Assembly (NCBI GenBank): GCA_902766855.1
Contig: CACXFE010000121.1
Span: 1 to 14,341, forward strand
Source: Oscillospiraceae bacterium
GTDB lineage: Bacteria; Bacillota; Clostridia; Oscillospirales; Acutalibacteraceae
Length of the DNA stretch: 14,341 nt
Direction: 5' to 3'
Below, in pieces: positions 7,198 through 13,682 of this stretch; the stretch's first letter is position 1; each line of letters opens with the position of its first letter. A program made the translations under genes and the position numbers. Below the pieces are notes generated by a model, which was given only the letters and a program-made list of their open reading frames with translations, searched no databases and had not been told where the DNA came from.

Positions 7198-7220
7198 ACT
7201 GTCTCTGAAAAGAGTACAGT
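7198..7220 (-). other. Hairpin just upstream of the S-component ribosome binding site
   Basis: On the minus strand, ACTGT-A-CTCT (7220-7211) pairs with AGAGACAGT (7206-7198) around a TTTC loop: 9 bp with one bulged base. It ends 4 nt before the GGAGGG SD. No T-run follows, so it is not a terminator. It could be a processing or translation-modulating stem within the coaX-S component transcript. Confidence 0.45.
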
Positions 7221-7253
7221 TCTGTATTTGCAAACCGCTGATGCGGTGGTTGC

Positions 7254-8018
7254 CTAATTGTTTTTTTCGTAAATCACGCGAAGCCCTTCCAAAACGAGAT
7301 TTTCATTATAAATGATCGTATGGTTGCAATGGGCGATGATCTCTTTGGATAAGCCGCCGGTTGCCACAACGGTGGTGCGCATACCGAGATCCCGTTCGAT
7401 CTTGTCGATCATGCCGTCCAGCATGGCGGCGGCACCGAAAACCAAACCGGATTGCATACATTCCACGGTGTTGGTACCGATGGCGGAGCGCGGCGCTTCG
7501 ATCGAAATTGCAGGGAGTTGGGCGGTGTTTTCCGCCAATGCTTTCAGCGTCAGGCGTACCCCGGCAGCGATGGCACCGCCTAAAAACGAACCGTTTTCAT
7601 CCAACACGCTGAGGGTCGTGGCAGTTCCCATATCAACCACGATGCAGGGCATTTCATACGCATCCAGCGCCCCGACCGCGCCTGCTACAAGATCCGCGCC
7701 TAACTGAGCCGGATTGTCAATCTTGATGTTCAGGCCGGTTTTAACGCCGGGGCCGAGCATCAGGGGCACGATATGGCACAATTTGGAAACAGCGGCGCTG
7801 ACCGCGTTGCCGAGTGCCGGCACAACCGTGGAAATGATGCAGTCTTCAATTTCCCGGTGATCCTGCCCGTAGAGCGCTAAAATATCTTTGATTTCCACCG
7901 CATACTGATCCGCGGTTTTCCCGTTGATGGAAGCAAGCCGCGCGGTGAAAGCGAGGATATTGCCGTCATACATGCCGAGTGTAATATTGGTGTTGCCGAT
8001 ATCGATCGTCAAAAGCAT
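7254..8018 (-). CDS. coaX: Type III pantothenate kinase
   Basis: The enzyme phosphorylates pantothenate, the first step of coenzyme A synthesis. The 254-residue product has the CoaX motifs in order: DIGNTN (6-11, phosphate loop), P-A-Q-L-G-A-D (103-109) with catalytic-region D109, DMGTATT (129-135), GGAIAAGVRL (147-156), IGTNTVECMQSG (180-191) and VVATGGLS (217-224). The length is normal for the family. One oddity is that the usual G-x-D-R motif reads GADL: the aspartate is kept but the arginine is Leu110. The start at ATG 8018 has AAGGAGG at good spacing. It has its own promoter back-to-back with that of rpsF and is followed by a vitamin-uptake S component, so uptake and trapping of pantothenate are probably co-expressed. 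Confidence 0.94.
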   Translation of the reverse strand: MLLTIDIGNTNITLGMYDGNILAFTARLASINGKTADQYAVEIKDILALYGQDHREIEDCIISTVVPALGNAVSAAVSKLCHIVPLMLGPGVKTGLNIKIDNPAQLGADLVAGAVGALDAYEMPCIVVDMGTATTLSVLDENGSFLGGAIAAGVRLTLKALAENTAQLPAISIEAPRSAIGTNTVECMQSGLVFGAAAMLDGMIDKIERDLGMRTTVVATGGLSKEIIAHCNHTIIYNENLVLEGLRVIYEKNN

Positions 8019-8047
8019 AAAGCGCCCCTCCTTTGTATTACAGCCCT

Positions 8048-8076
8048 ATTATAGCGGATGAATGCAAGAAAATCAA
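8048..8076 (-). promoter_or_regulatory. Promoter of coaX
   Basis: On the minus strand, a -35 TTGATT (8071-8076), 17-bp spacer and perfect -10 TATAAT (8048-8053) precede coaX by about 30 nt. The leader is too short for a riboswitch. Confidence 0.75.
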
Positions 8077-8084
8077 TAAAAAGA

Positions 8085-8113
8085 TTGACAAAAAAGAAAA
8101 AAATTGCTATAAT
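8085..8113 (+). promoter_or_regulatory. Near-perfect promoter of rpsF-ssb-rpsR
   Basis: A consensus TTGACA (8085-8090) is followed after exactly 17 bp by TATAAT (8108-8113), which also has an extended -10 TG (8105-8106). This is the strongest promoter in the window, as expected for ribosomal protein genes. Its -35 lies only 8 bp from the -35 of the divergent coaX promoter. Confidence 0.9.
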
Positions 8114-8144
8114 ACAAGTTGCTGATTTTAAATTACAGAAAAAT

Positions 8145-8176
8145 CGGCTCCTTGCTCCGTGTAAATCGCGGGGCCG
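8145..8176 (+). promoter_or_regulatory. Structured rpsF leader, candidate S6:S18 autoregulatory element
   Basis: In the ~80-nt leader, CGGCTCC (8145-8151) pairs with GGGGCCG (8170-8176), giving 7 bp with one G-U. The enclosed segment contains an unpaired CCG (8157-8159) before a small A-rich loop. Bacterial rpsF leaders are known to carry a motif bound by the S6:S18 complex in which a CCG trinucleotide mimics the 16S rRNA site. The match here is by eye and the exact fold is uncertain. Confidence 0.45.
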
Positions 8177-8201
8177 AATGTCCGGGAGGAGGTGAAAGTA
8201 A

Positions 8202-8483
8202 ATGGCAAATAAGTATGAAGCCGCCATTGTTCTTTCCGTAGCGCAGGGTGACGATGTCACTGCCGCGTTGAAGGAAAAGTTCAATGACCTGATCGCAAAA
8301 AACGGCACGATCGAAAATGTTGACGATTGGGGCAAACGCCGCTTGGCTTACCTCATCAACGATGAGGCTGAGGGTTGCTATGTGTTCTTCACATTTGAAA
8401 GCGAACCGTCATTCCCCGCTGAGTTTGAGCGTATTGCCAAGATCACCGACGGGGTTCTCCGTGTTATGGTGACCAAAAAGTAA
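8202..8483 (+). CDS. rpsF: 30S ribosomal protein bS6
   Basis: The 93-residue protein begins MANKYEAAIVLS and includes DDWGKRRLAYLINDEAEGCY, which matches the conserved bS6 core (D-x-W-G-x-(K/R)-x-L-A-Y-x-I-x-x-x-x-x-G-x-Y). bS6 binds bS18 on the platform of the 30S subunit. The start ATG 8202 follows AGGAGGTGA, a very strong extended SD. It is the first gene of the usual rpsF-ssb-rpsR operon, and its leader may bind the S6:S18 pair. Confidence 0.98.
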   Translation: MANKYEAAIVLSVAQGDDVTAALKEKFNDLIAKNGTIENVDDWGKRRLAYLINDEAEGCYVFFTFESEPSFPAEFERIAKITDGVLRVMVTKK

Positions 8484-8497
8484 GAGGAGGTACAAAA

Positions 8498-8929
8498 ATG
8501 TTCAATTTGGTAGTGCTTACCGGGCGCTTGACCGCTGACCCGGAATTAAAAACAACGCAGAGCGGAATTTCTGTTACCTCATTCTCGATTGCCGTAAACC
8601 GCCGGTATCGTTCCGGGGAAGAGCCGCAAACGGATTTTATCAACATTGTGGCTTGGCGCCAGTCGGCGGAATTTGTGGCAAAGTATTTCAAAAAAGGCAG
8701 TATGATCGGTATTGAAGGGTCTATCCAGACCAGGAAGTATACCGATAAAAACGGCAACAACAGAACAGCGTTCGAAGTGGTCGCCAATAATGTACAGTTT
8801 GTGGAGTCGAAACGCGACGCCGCCCCGCAGGAGCAGAATTTTTCTGAGCCTGCCGCTTCTTTCAGCAATGCGGGCGCCAATGATTTTTCGGATTTGGGCG
8901 AACTGTCGGATGACGATCTGCCGTTCTGA
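8498..8929 (+). CDS. ssb: Single-stranded DNA-binding protein
   Basis: The 143-residue protein has an N-terminal OB fold (residues ~1-105: FNLVVLTGRLTADPELK, then FINIVAWRQSAEFVAKYFKKG and IEGSIQTRKYTDKNGNNR). A short disordered linker rich in Ala, Ser and Asn follows, and the chain ends DDDLPF. That acidic tip is the established docking site for replication and repair partners. The tetrameric protein coats ssDNA during replication. AGAGGAGG precedes ATG 8498, and the gap to rpsF is 14 nt. The gene lies between rpsF and rpsR as in most Firmicutes. Confidence 0.98.
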   Translation: MFNLVVLTGRLTADPELKTTQSGISVTSFSIAVNRRYRSGEEPQTDFINIVAWRQSAEFVAKYFKKGSMIGIEGSIQTRKYTDKNGNNRTAFEVVANNVQFVESKRDAAPQEQNFSEPAASFSNAGANDFSDLGELSDDDLPF

Positions 8930-8970
8930 TCACGAAAGCCGTTACATGATTTCGGATAGGAGGGTGTTTT

Positions 8971-9213
8971 ATGGATAACGAGAAAAATGACAGAATGCAC
9001 AGAAAAGCCCGTAAAAAGGTTTGTCATTTCTGTGTTGACCGTGTAGAAACGATCGATTATAAGGATGTAGCCCGTCTTCGTAAGTTCATTTCCGAGCGCG
9101 CGAAGATTTTACCCCGCCGTGCGACCGGCACTTGCGCCGCGCACCAGCGTGAACTGACAACGGCGATCAAGCGCGCGCGTCAGGTGGCTCTTCTTCCTTA
9201 TGTGAACGATTGA
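8971..9213 (+). CDS. rpsR: 30S ribosomal protein bS18, zinc-binding form
   Basis: The 80-residue protein shows the bS18 core IDYKDVARLRKFISERAKIL, then PRRATGTCAAHQR. C18-x2-C21 near the N-terminus plus C55 and H58 supply a possible four-residue zinc site, the 'C+' version of S18; many bacteria carry a zinc-free paralogue instead. The start is ATG 8971, with TAGGAGGG upstream. It ends the rpsF operon and a strong terminator follows 14 nt later. Confidence 0.97.
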   Translation: MDNEKNDRMHRKARKKVCHFCVDRVETIDYKDVARLRKFISERAKILPRRATGTCAAHQRELTTAIKRARQVALLPYVND

Positions 9214-9227
9214 TCCATCGCCGGTAT

Positions 9228-9257
9228 CCGCTCCACCGTTCGGTGGGGCGGTTTTTT
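9228..9257 (+). terminator. Rho-independent terminator of rpsF-ssb-rpsR
   Basis: Arms CCGCTCCACC (9228-9237) and GGTGGGGCGG (9242-9251) pair over 10 bp (one G-U) around a 4-nt loop and are followed directly by six T residues (9252-9257). Confidence 0.95.
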
Positions 9258-9302
9258 ATGCGAAGTGAGCAGGACACAGCGGAAAAACCGTTTATTTTCC
9301 TG

Positions 9303-9331
9303 TTGTTTTTTTAAGAAAAAAGCGTTATAAT
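9303..9331 (+). promoter_or_regulatory. Promoter of the activase/HgdB-like gene pair
   Basis: TTGTTT (9303-9308), a 17-bp spacer and a perfect TATAAT (9326-9331) precede the start codon by about 30 nt. With the terminator behind rpsR, this makes the next two genes an independent transcription unit. Confidence 0.72.
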
Positions 9332-9362
9332 GATAGGAAGACCAAACAGGAGGAAAGCGCCC

Positions 9363-12320
9363 ATGAATCAGAACGGTTCCGCGCGGGAATTATCGCTCGG
9401 AATTGATATCGGCTCTACCACGGCGAAGATCGTACTGCGCCGGGGAGAGGATGTTTTATATGAAAAATACGAACGCCATTTTTCGCAGGTGCGTGAAAAA
9501 GCGGTGGAACTTTTGCGCCAACTGCGCCCATATGCCGGGGAAGAACCGCTTGCGGCGGCAATTTCCGGTTCGGCGGGGTTAGGGCTTGCGCAAAACGCGG
9601 GGATCCCTTTCGTGCAGGAAGTTTTTGCCACGGGCGAAGTGGTCAAGTTGAAAGAACCGGATACTTCCTGCGTGATCGAACTCGGCGGGGAGGACGCCAA
9701 GATCATTTTTTTTGACGGCGGGATCGACGAACGCATGAATGGCACCTGCGCTGGCGGCACCGGCGCCTTTATTGACCAGATGGCTACGCTGTTGAATATC
9801 ACGGTGGATGAATTGGATCAGTTAAGCCTGCAAGCGGGGCGCTTGTATCCGATCGCTTCGCGTTGCGGGGTATTTGCCAAAACCGATATTCAGCCCCTTT
9901 TGAACCAAGGCGCCCGCAAAGAAGATGTGGCGGCCAGTATTTATCAGGCCGTGGTCAATCAAACGATCGCGGGATTGGCGCAAGGGAAAAAAATCAAAGG
10001 CAAAGTGCTGTTTTTAGGCGGCCCGCTTTATTACTGCAAGGGCTTGCGAAAACGCTTTCAGGAAACCCTGCATTGCACGGAAGAAAACGCGGTATTTCCG
10101 GAATATGCCCGTTACGCGGTGGCGTTGGGGGCTTCTTACTATGCGGAAAAACAGCCGCAAACCTATACCTTAAACAGTTTGATAAAGGCGGTGGAGAACG
10201 CACCGGCGACGGTTTCCAAAGGCCGGTTACAGCCGCTTTTTGCCAATGAGGAGGAGTATCGGGCGTTTCGGGAACGCCACGCACAGGCCTCGGTAAAATA
10301 CGAAGATCTTGCTTCATACGCCGGCCGGGCGTATTTGGGGATCGACTGCGGCTCTACCACCACCAAATTGGTACTCTTGTCGGAAAATGACGGGATCTTA
10401 TATTCCTACTATGCCTCCAATCGGGGTAACCCGGTGGAAATAGTGAAAGAGCAACTCACCTGTTTATATGATTTGATGGGCGACCGCGTGACGATCGCCG
10501 GCTCGGCGGTGACCGGCTACGGGGAAGAACTGATCCGCCATGCGTTTTCGGTGGATTACGGGCTGGTGGAAACCATCGCGCATTACACGGCCGCCAAGTT
10601 TTTCGAGCCGGAGGTCGAGTTTATTCTCGATATCGGCGGGCAGGACATCAAGTGTTTCAAAATCCGCGGCGGTGCGATCGACAGTATTATGTTGAATGAG
10701 GCCTGTTCTTCCGGGTGCGGCTCTTTTCTGGAAACATTCGCCAACGCCATGGGGACCACGATCGAAGAATTTGCCGCCAAGGGATTGAAAGGGAAAAAGC
10801 CGGTCGATCTCGGCAGCCGCTGCACGGTGTTTATGAATTCTTCGGTCAAACAATCCCAAAAAGACGGCGCCACGGTGGAGGATATTTCCGCGGGGCTTTC
10901 GATCAGTGTGGTCAAGAACGCGCTGTATAAAGTGATTCGCGCTTCTTCGGCGGAAGAACTCGGTGAAAAAATCGTGGTGCAAGGCGGCACTTTTTATAAC
11001 GATGCGGTTTTGCGGGCTTTTGAACGCGAGATCGGGCATTCGGTCATTCGCCCCGTGATCGCCGGATTGATGGGGGCTTATGGGGCGGCGCTTTACGCCA
11101 AACAGTGCGAGCAGTCTACCATCATCAGCCGTGAGGCGCTCCGTGTTTTTAAACATACTTCCAAATCTGCGGTTTGCAACGGCTGTACCAATCATTGCCG
11201 GTTGACCGTGAACACTTTTGGGGACGGAAAGCGTTTCATCTCGGGCAATCAATGCGAAAAAGGGCTTGGGATTACCGCGAAAACCGATCCGCTGCCTAAT
11301 TTATATGCGTTCAAGCGGGATATGCTTACAAGCCTTCCCTGTGTGGAAGGGAAGCGTGGCACGGTAGGGCTGCCGCTTGCACTCGGAATGTATGAATTGC
11401 TTCCGCTTTGGCATGGGATTTTTACGCATCTTGGGTTTACCGTGAAAATTTCCCCGATGTCAAACCGCCGCATTTATGAAAAAGGGCAGTTTTCCATTCC
11501 TTCGGACACGGCGTGTTACCCGGCGAAAATTATGCACGGGCATATTGCCGCCCTGATCGAAGAAGGGGTAGACGCGATTTTCTATCCCTGCCTGACTTAT
11601 AATATGGACGAAAAAATGACCGATAATCATTACAACTGCCCGGTGGTCGCCTATTATTCCGAGTTGCTCAAAGGCAATGTGGATGAATTGGAGCAGGTCA
11701 AGTTCCTGTATCCTTACCTGAATATCAACAGCAAACGCGAATTGACCAAAGAATTGCACGCGTATCTTTCCCGCTTTTATGAAGGGATCGCCAAGTCAGA
11801 GGTGAAAGCGGCGGTCGATCACGGAATGGCGGCCTATGTGCGATATATGAACGCGGTGCGCGAAGAGGGCAGGCGGGCGCTGGAATTTGCCCGCAAAGAG
11901 CATCGCCGGGTGATGATTTTAGCGGGGAGACCGTATCATATTGACGCGGAAATCGGGCATGGAATTGATAAACTGGCCAATTCGCTTGGTTTTGTTGTGG
12001 TGAGTGAGGACAGTGTTTTCCGTTTGGCGGAGCCGTTTACTGTCAAAGTGCTGAATCAATGGACCTATCATGCGCGGCTGTACCGTGCCGCCCGCTATGC
12101 GGCGGAACATGCTGATACGGAATTGGTGCAGTTGGTTTCTTTCGGGTGCGGGGTCGATGCGATCACGACGGATGAAGTGCGCGCCATTTTAGAGGAAAGC
12201 GGCAAATATTATACCCAAATCAAGATTGATGAAATCACCAATCTCGGTGCGGTCAAGATTCGGCTGCGCAGTTTGATCGGCGCGTTGGAAGAAAGGAAAG
12301 AAAACAGTGGAAGAGCGTAA
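9363..12320 (+). CDS. Tandem activase ATPase with DUF2229-type region (2-hydroxyacyl-CoA dehydratase activase-related)
   Basis: The product is 985 residues. ATG 9363 follows AGGAGG by 9 nt; an in-frame ATG at 9330 lies inside the promoter -10 box. Domain 1 (~11-265) and domain 2 (~323-585) are both BadF/HgdC-type ASKHA ATPases. Their phosphate loops are DIGSTTAK (15-22) and DCGSTTTK (328-335). The Cys motifs that hold the activase [4Fe-4S] cluster are NGTCAGGTGAF (C129) with SRCGVF (C168), and NEACSSGCGSF (C448, C452) with SRCTVF (C487). A Cys cluster follows (C605-x2-C608-x3-C612, C631), then a COG3580/DUF2229-like region (~665-970) with SDTACYPAK, YPCLTYN and DNHYNCPV. Known activases use ATP to push a low-potential electron into a dehydratase or double-cubane protein. 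The overlapping next gene is the likely partner. The substrate is unknown. Confidence 0.88.
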   Translation: MNQNGSARELSLGIDIGSTTAKIVLRRGEDVLYEKYERHFSQVREKAVELLRQLRPYAGEEPLAAAISGSAGLGLAQNAGIPFVQEVFATGEVVKLKEPDTSCVIELGGEDAKIIFFDGGIDERMNGTCAGGTGAFIDQMATLLNITVDELDQLSLQAGRLYPIASRCGVFAKTDIQPLLNQGARKEDVAASIYQAVVNQTIAGLAQGKKIKGKVLFLGGPLYYCKGLRKRFQETLHCTEENAVFPEYARYAVALGASYYAEKQPQTYTLNSLIKAVENAPATVSKGRLQPLFANEEEYRAFRERHAQASVKYEDLASYAGRAYLGIDCGSTTTKLVLLSENDGILYSYYASNRGNPVEIVKEQLTCLYDLMGDRVTIAGSAVTGYGEELIRHAFSVDYGLVETIAHYTAAKFFEPEVEFILDIGGQDIKCFKIRGGAIDSIMLNEACSSGCGSFLETFANAMGTTIEEFAAKGLKGKKPVDLGSRCTVFMNSSVKQSQKDGATVEDISAGLSISVVKNALYKVIRASSAEELGEKIVVQGGTFYNDAVLRAFEREIGHSVIRPVIAGLMGAYGAALYAKQCEQSTIISREALRVFKHTSKSAVCNGCTNHCRLTVNTFGDGKRFISGNQCEKGLGITAKTDPLPNLYAFKRDMLTSLPCVEGKRGTVGLPLALGMYELLPLWHGIFTHLGFTVKISPMSNRRIYEKGQFSIPSDTACYPAKIMHGHIAALIEEGVDAIFYPCLTYNMDEKMTDNHYNCPVVAYYSELLKGNVDELEQVKFLYPYLNINSKRELTKELHAYLSRFYEGIAKSEVKAAVDHGMAAYVRYMNAVREEGRRALEFARKEHRRVMILAGRPYHIDAEIGHGIDKLANSLGFVVVSEDSVFRLAEPFTVKVLNQWTYHARLYRAARYAAEHADTELVQLVSFGCGVDAITTDEVRAILEESGKYYTQIKIDEITNLGAVKIRLRSLIGALEERKENSGRA

Positions 12321-13629
12321 ATATATTCCTTTTACCGAGGAAATGCGGCGGGAGTATACCATTTTGGTGCCGAATATGCTGCCGCGCCACTTTAAGTTGT
12401 TTATCAAGATTTTCGAGCATTACGGATACCGTATGGAATTATTGGAAACCACCGGGCAGAAAATCATTGAAACCGGCTTAAAATATGTACATAACGATAC
12501 TTGTTATCCTGCTATTTTGGTGATCGGGCAGTTTATCAACGCGCTTCAAAGCGGAAAATATGATCCCGCGAAAACCGCGTTGATCTTATTCCAAACAGGG
12601 GGCGGCTGCCGGGCTTCCAATTATATTTTTCTGCTTCGAAAGGCATTGGAACGCGCCGGATACGGGGACATCCCGGTAATCTCGCTGAATCTTTCCGGGT
12701 TGGAAAAACACCCCGGTTTTACTTTGACTGTCCCGATTTTACACCGTTTGTTTTACGCCATGATTTACGGGGATTTGCTTCTTTCTCTTGCCAATCAGTG
12801 CAAGCCCTATGAAATCGAAGCGGGTGCGACCGAGCGGCTGGCAGACGCTTTGACCGCGGAATTAGCGGATAAAATGCAGGAGGAAGGGGTTTCTTTCCGC
12901 AAAGTAAAAGAAAATTGCAAAAAGATGATTGCACGGTTTGCCGCGATCGACCGAAGAGAAGAGGAAAAGGTGCAAGTCGGGGTGGTGGGAGAAATCTATG
13001 TGAAGTATTCCCCCCTCGGCAACAACGGGTTAGAGCAGTTTTTGATTGATGAAGGCGCCGAAGTGACCGTGCCGGGGTTGATCGACTTCTTTATGTACTG
13101 CATTGTATCGAATTTGACGGATTATGAACTGTACGGTCTGCACCGTTTCCGTTACCCGATCTTAAAATTTGTTTTCCGCTATTTGATCAGGCAGCAGCAA
13201 GCGGTGATCGATCTGATCAAAGAAGACGGACATTTTCGCCCGCCGACGCCGATCACCCACACCATGGAACTGATCCGCGATTTTATGGGCTTTGGGACCA
13301 AAATGGGCGAAGGGTGGCTGTTGCCCGCCGAAATGTTGGAACTGAATGACAGCGGCGTGCATAATGTGGTTTGCACTCAACCGTTCGGTTGCTTGCCCAA
13401 TCACATTTGCGGAAAAGGAATGATGAAGCCGTTAAAAGAAAAAAATCCTGATTTGAATATTGTGGCGATCGATTATGATTCGGGCGCCTCCAAAGTCAAT
13501 CAGGAAAACCGCATTAAATTGATGCTGGCAAACGCGCGCTCGCAATTAGAAGAGAAAAACCGCGAGAACGGCGTTACACCCGCGGCGGAAAAAACAAAAA
13601 TTGCGCCGGAAACGGCGCAAAGAGGTTGA
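12307..13629 (+). CDS. HgdB/COG3581-like iron-sulfur protein, partner of the tandem activase
   Basis: The product is 440 residues from a GTG start that overlaps the previous stop by 14 nt, with AAAGGAAAG upstream. The conserved N-terminus (YIPFTEEMRREYTILVPNML) supports this start over ATG 12343. Potential cluster ligands are C66 (HNDTCYPA), C101 (TGGGCRASNY) and the group C356, C362, C368 (VVCTQPFGCLPNHICGKG); C165, C204 and C265 look less conserved. The family belongs to the 2-hydroxyacyl-CoA dehydratase D-component superfamily, which also contains the double-cubane cluster proteins. No signal peptide or membrane helix is seen. The last ~30 residues are charged and probably disordered. In some Clostridia I believe this unit is fused to the activase in one ~1,400-residue chain (985+440 = 1,425 here). 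Its reaction is unknown. Confidence 0.82.
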   Translation: MEERKYIPFTEEMRREYTILVPNMLPRHFKLFIKIFEHYGYRMELLETTGQKIIETGLKYVHNDTCYPAILVIGQFINALQSGKYDPAKTALILFQTGGGCRASNYIFLLRKALERAGYGDIPVISLNLSGLEKHPGFTLTVPILHRLFYAMIYGDLLLSLANQCKPYEIEAGATERLADALTAELADKMQEEGVSFRKVKENCKKMIARFAAIDRREEEKVQVGVVGEIYVKYSPLGNNGLEQFLIDEGAEVTVPGLIDFFMYCIVSNLTDYELYGLHRFRYPILKFVFRYLIRQQQAVIDLIKEDGHFRPPTPITHTMELIRDFMGFGTKMGEGWLLPAEMLELNDSGVHNVVCTQPFGCLPNHICGKGMMKPLKEKNPDLNIVAIDYDSGASKVNQENRIKLMLANARSQLEEKNRENGVTPAAEKTKIAPETAQRG

Positions 13630-13650
13630 TTCGTTTTTTTGACAGGACGA

Positions 13651-13681
13651 GGCTATCTTCCAACCGTGAAGATAGCCTTTT
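13651..13681 (+). terminator. Terminator of the activase/HgdB-like unit
   Basis: Arms GGCTATCTTC (13651-13660) and GAAGATAGCC (13668-13677) form a 10-bp stem with a 7-nt loop, followed by TTTT. It lies between convergent genes. On the minus strand no T-run follows the stem, so it mainly serves the plus-strand genes. Confidence 0.82.
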
Positions 13682-13682
13682 A

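Noticed and set aside
8019..8047. Riboswitch or T-box upstream of coaX
   Set aside because: The leader between promoter and start codon is only about 25-30 nt, too short for a sensor and expression platform.
8009..8335. 108-codon minus-strand frame across the coaX-rpsF promoter region
   Set aside because: It covers both promoters and the rpsF start and has no family match. It appears open by chance in AT-rich DNA.
8464..9027. 187-codon minus-strand frame
   Set aside because: It is antisense to ssb, whose OB fold and DDDLPF tail are unmistakable. The antisense product has no family features.
9330..9362. Upstream in-frame ATG for the large activase gene
   Set aside because: It sits in the -10 box and lacks an SD, whereas ATG 9363 has AGGAGG at 9 nt.
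10464..11252. Long open frame (262 codons) on the minus strand
   Set aside because: It lies wholly inside the activase gene, has no recognisable domain or good SD, and the plus-strand product has clear motifs throughout.
13639..13667. Consensus-like TTGACA at 13639-13644 as a promoter
   Set aside because: No -10 hexamer lies 16-18 bp downstream (AACCGT there), the site is followed by a terminator, and no plus-strand gene begins after it.
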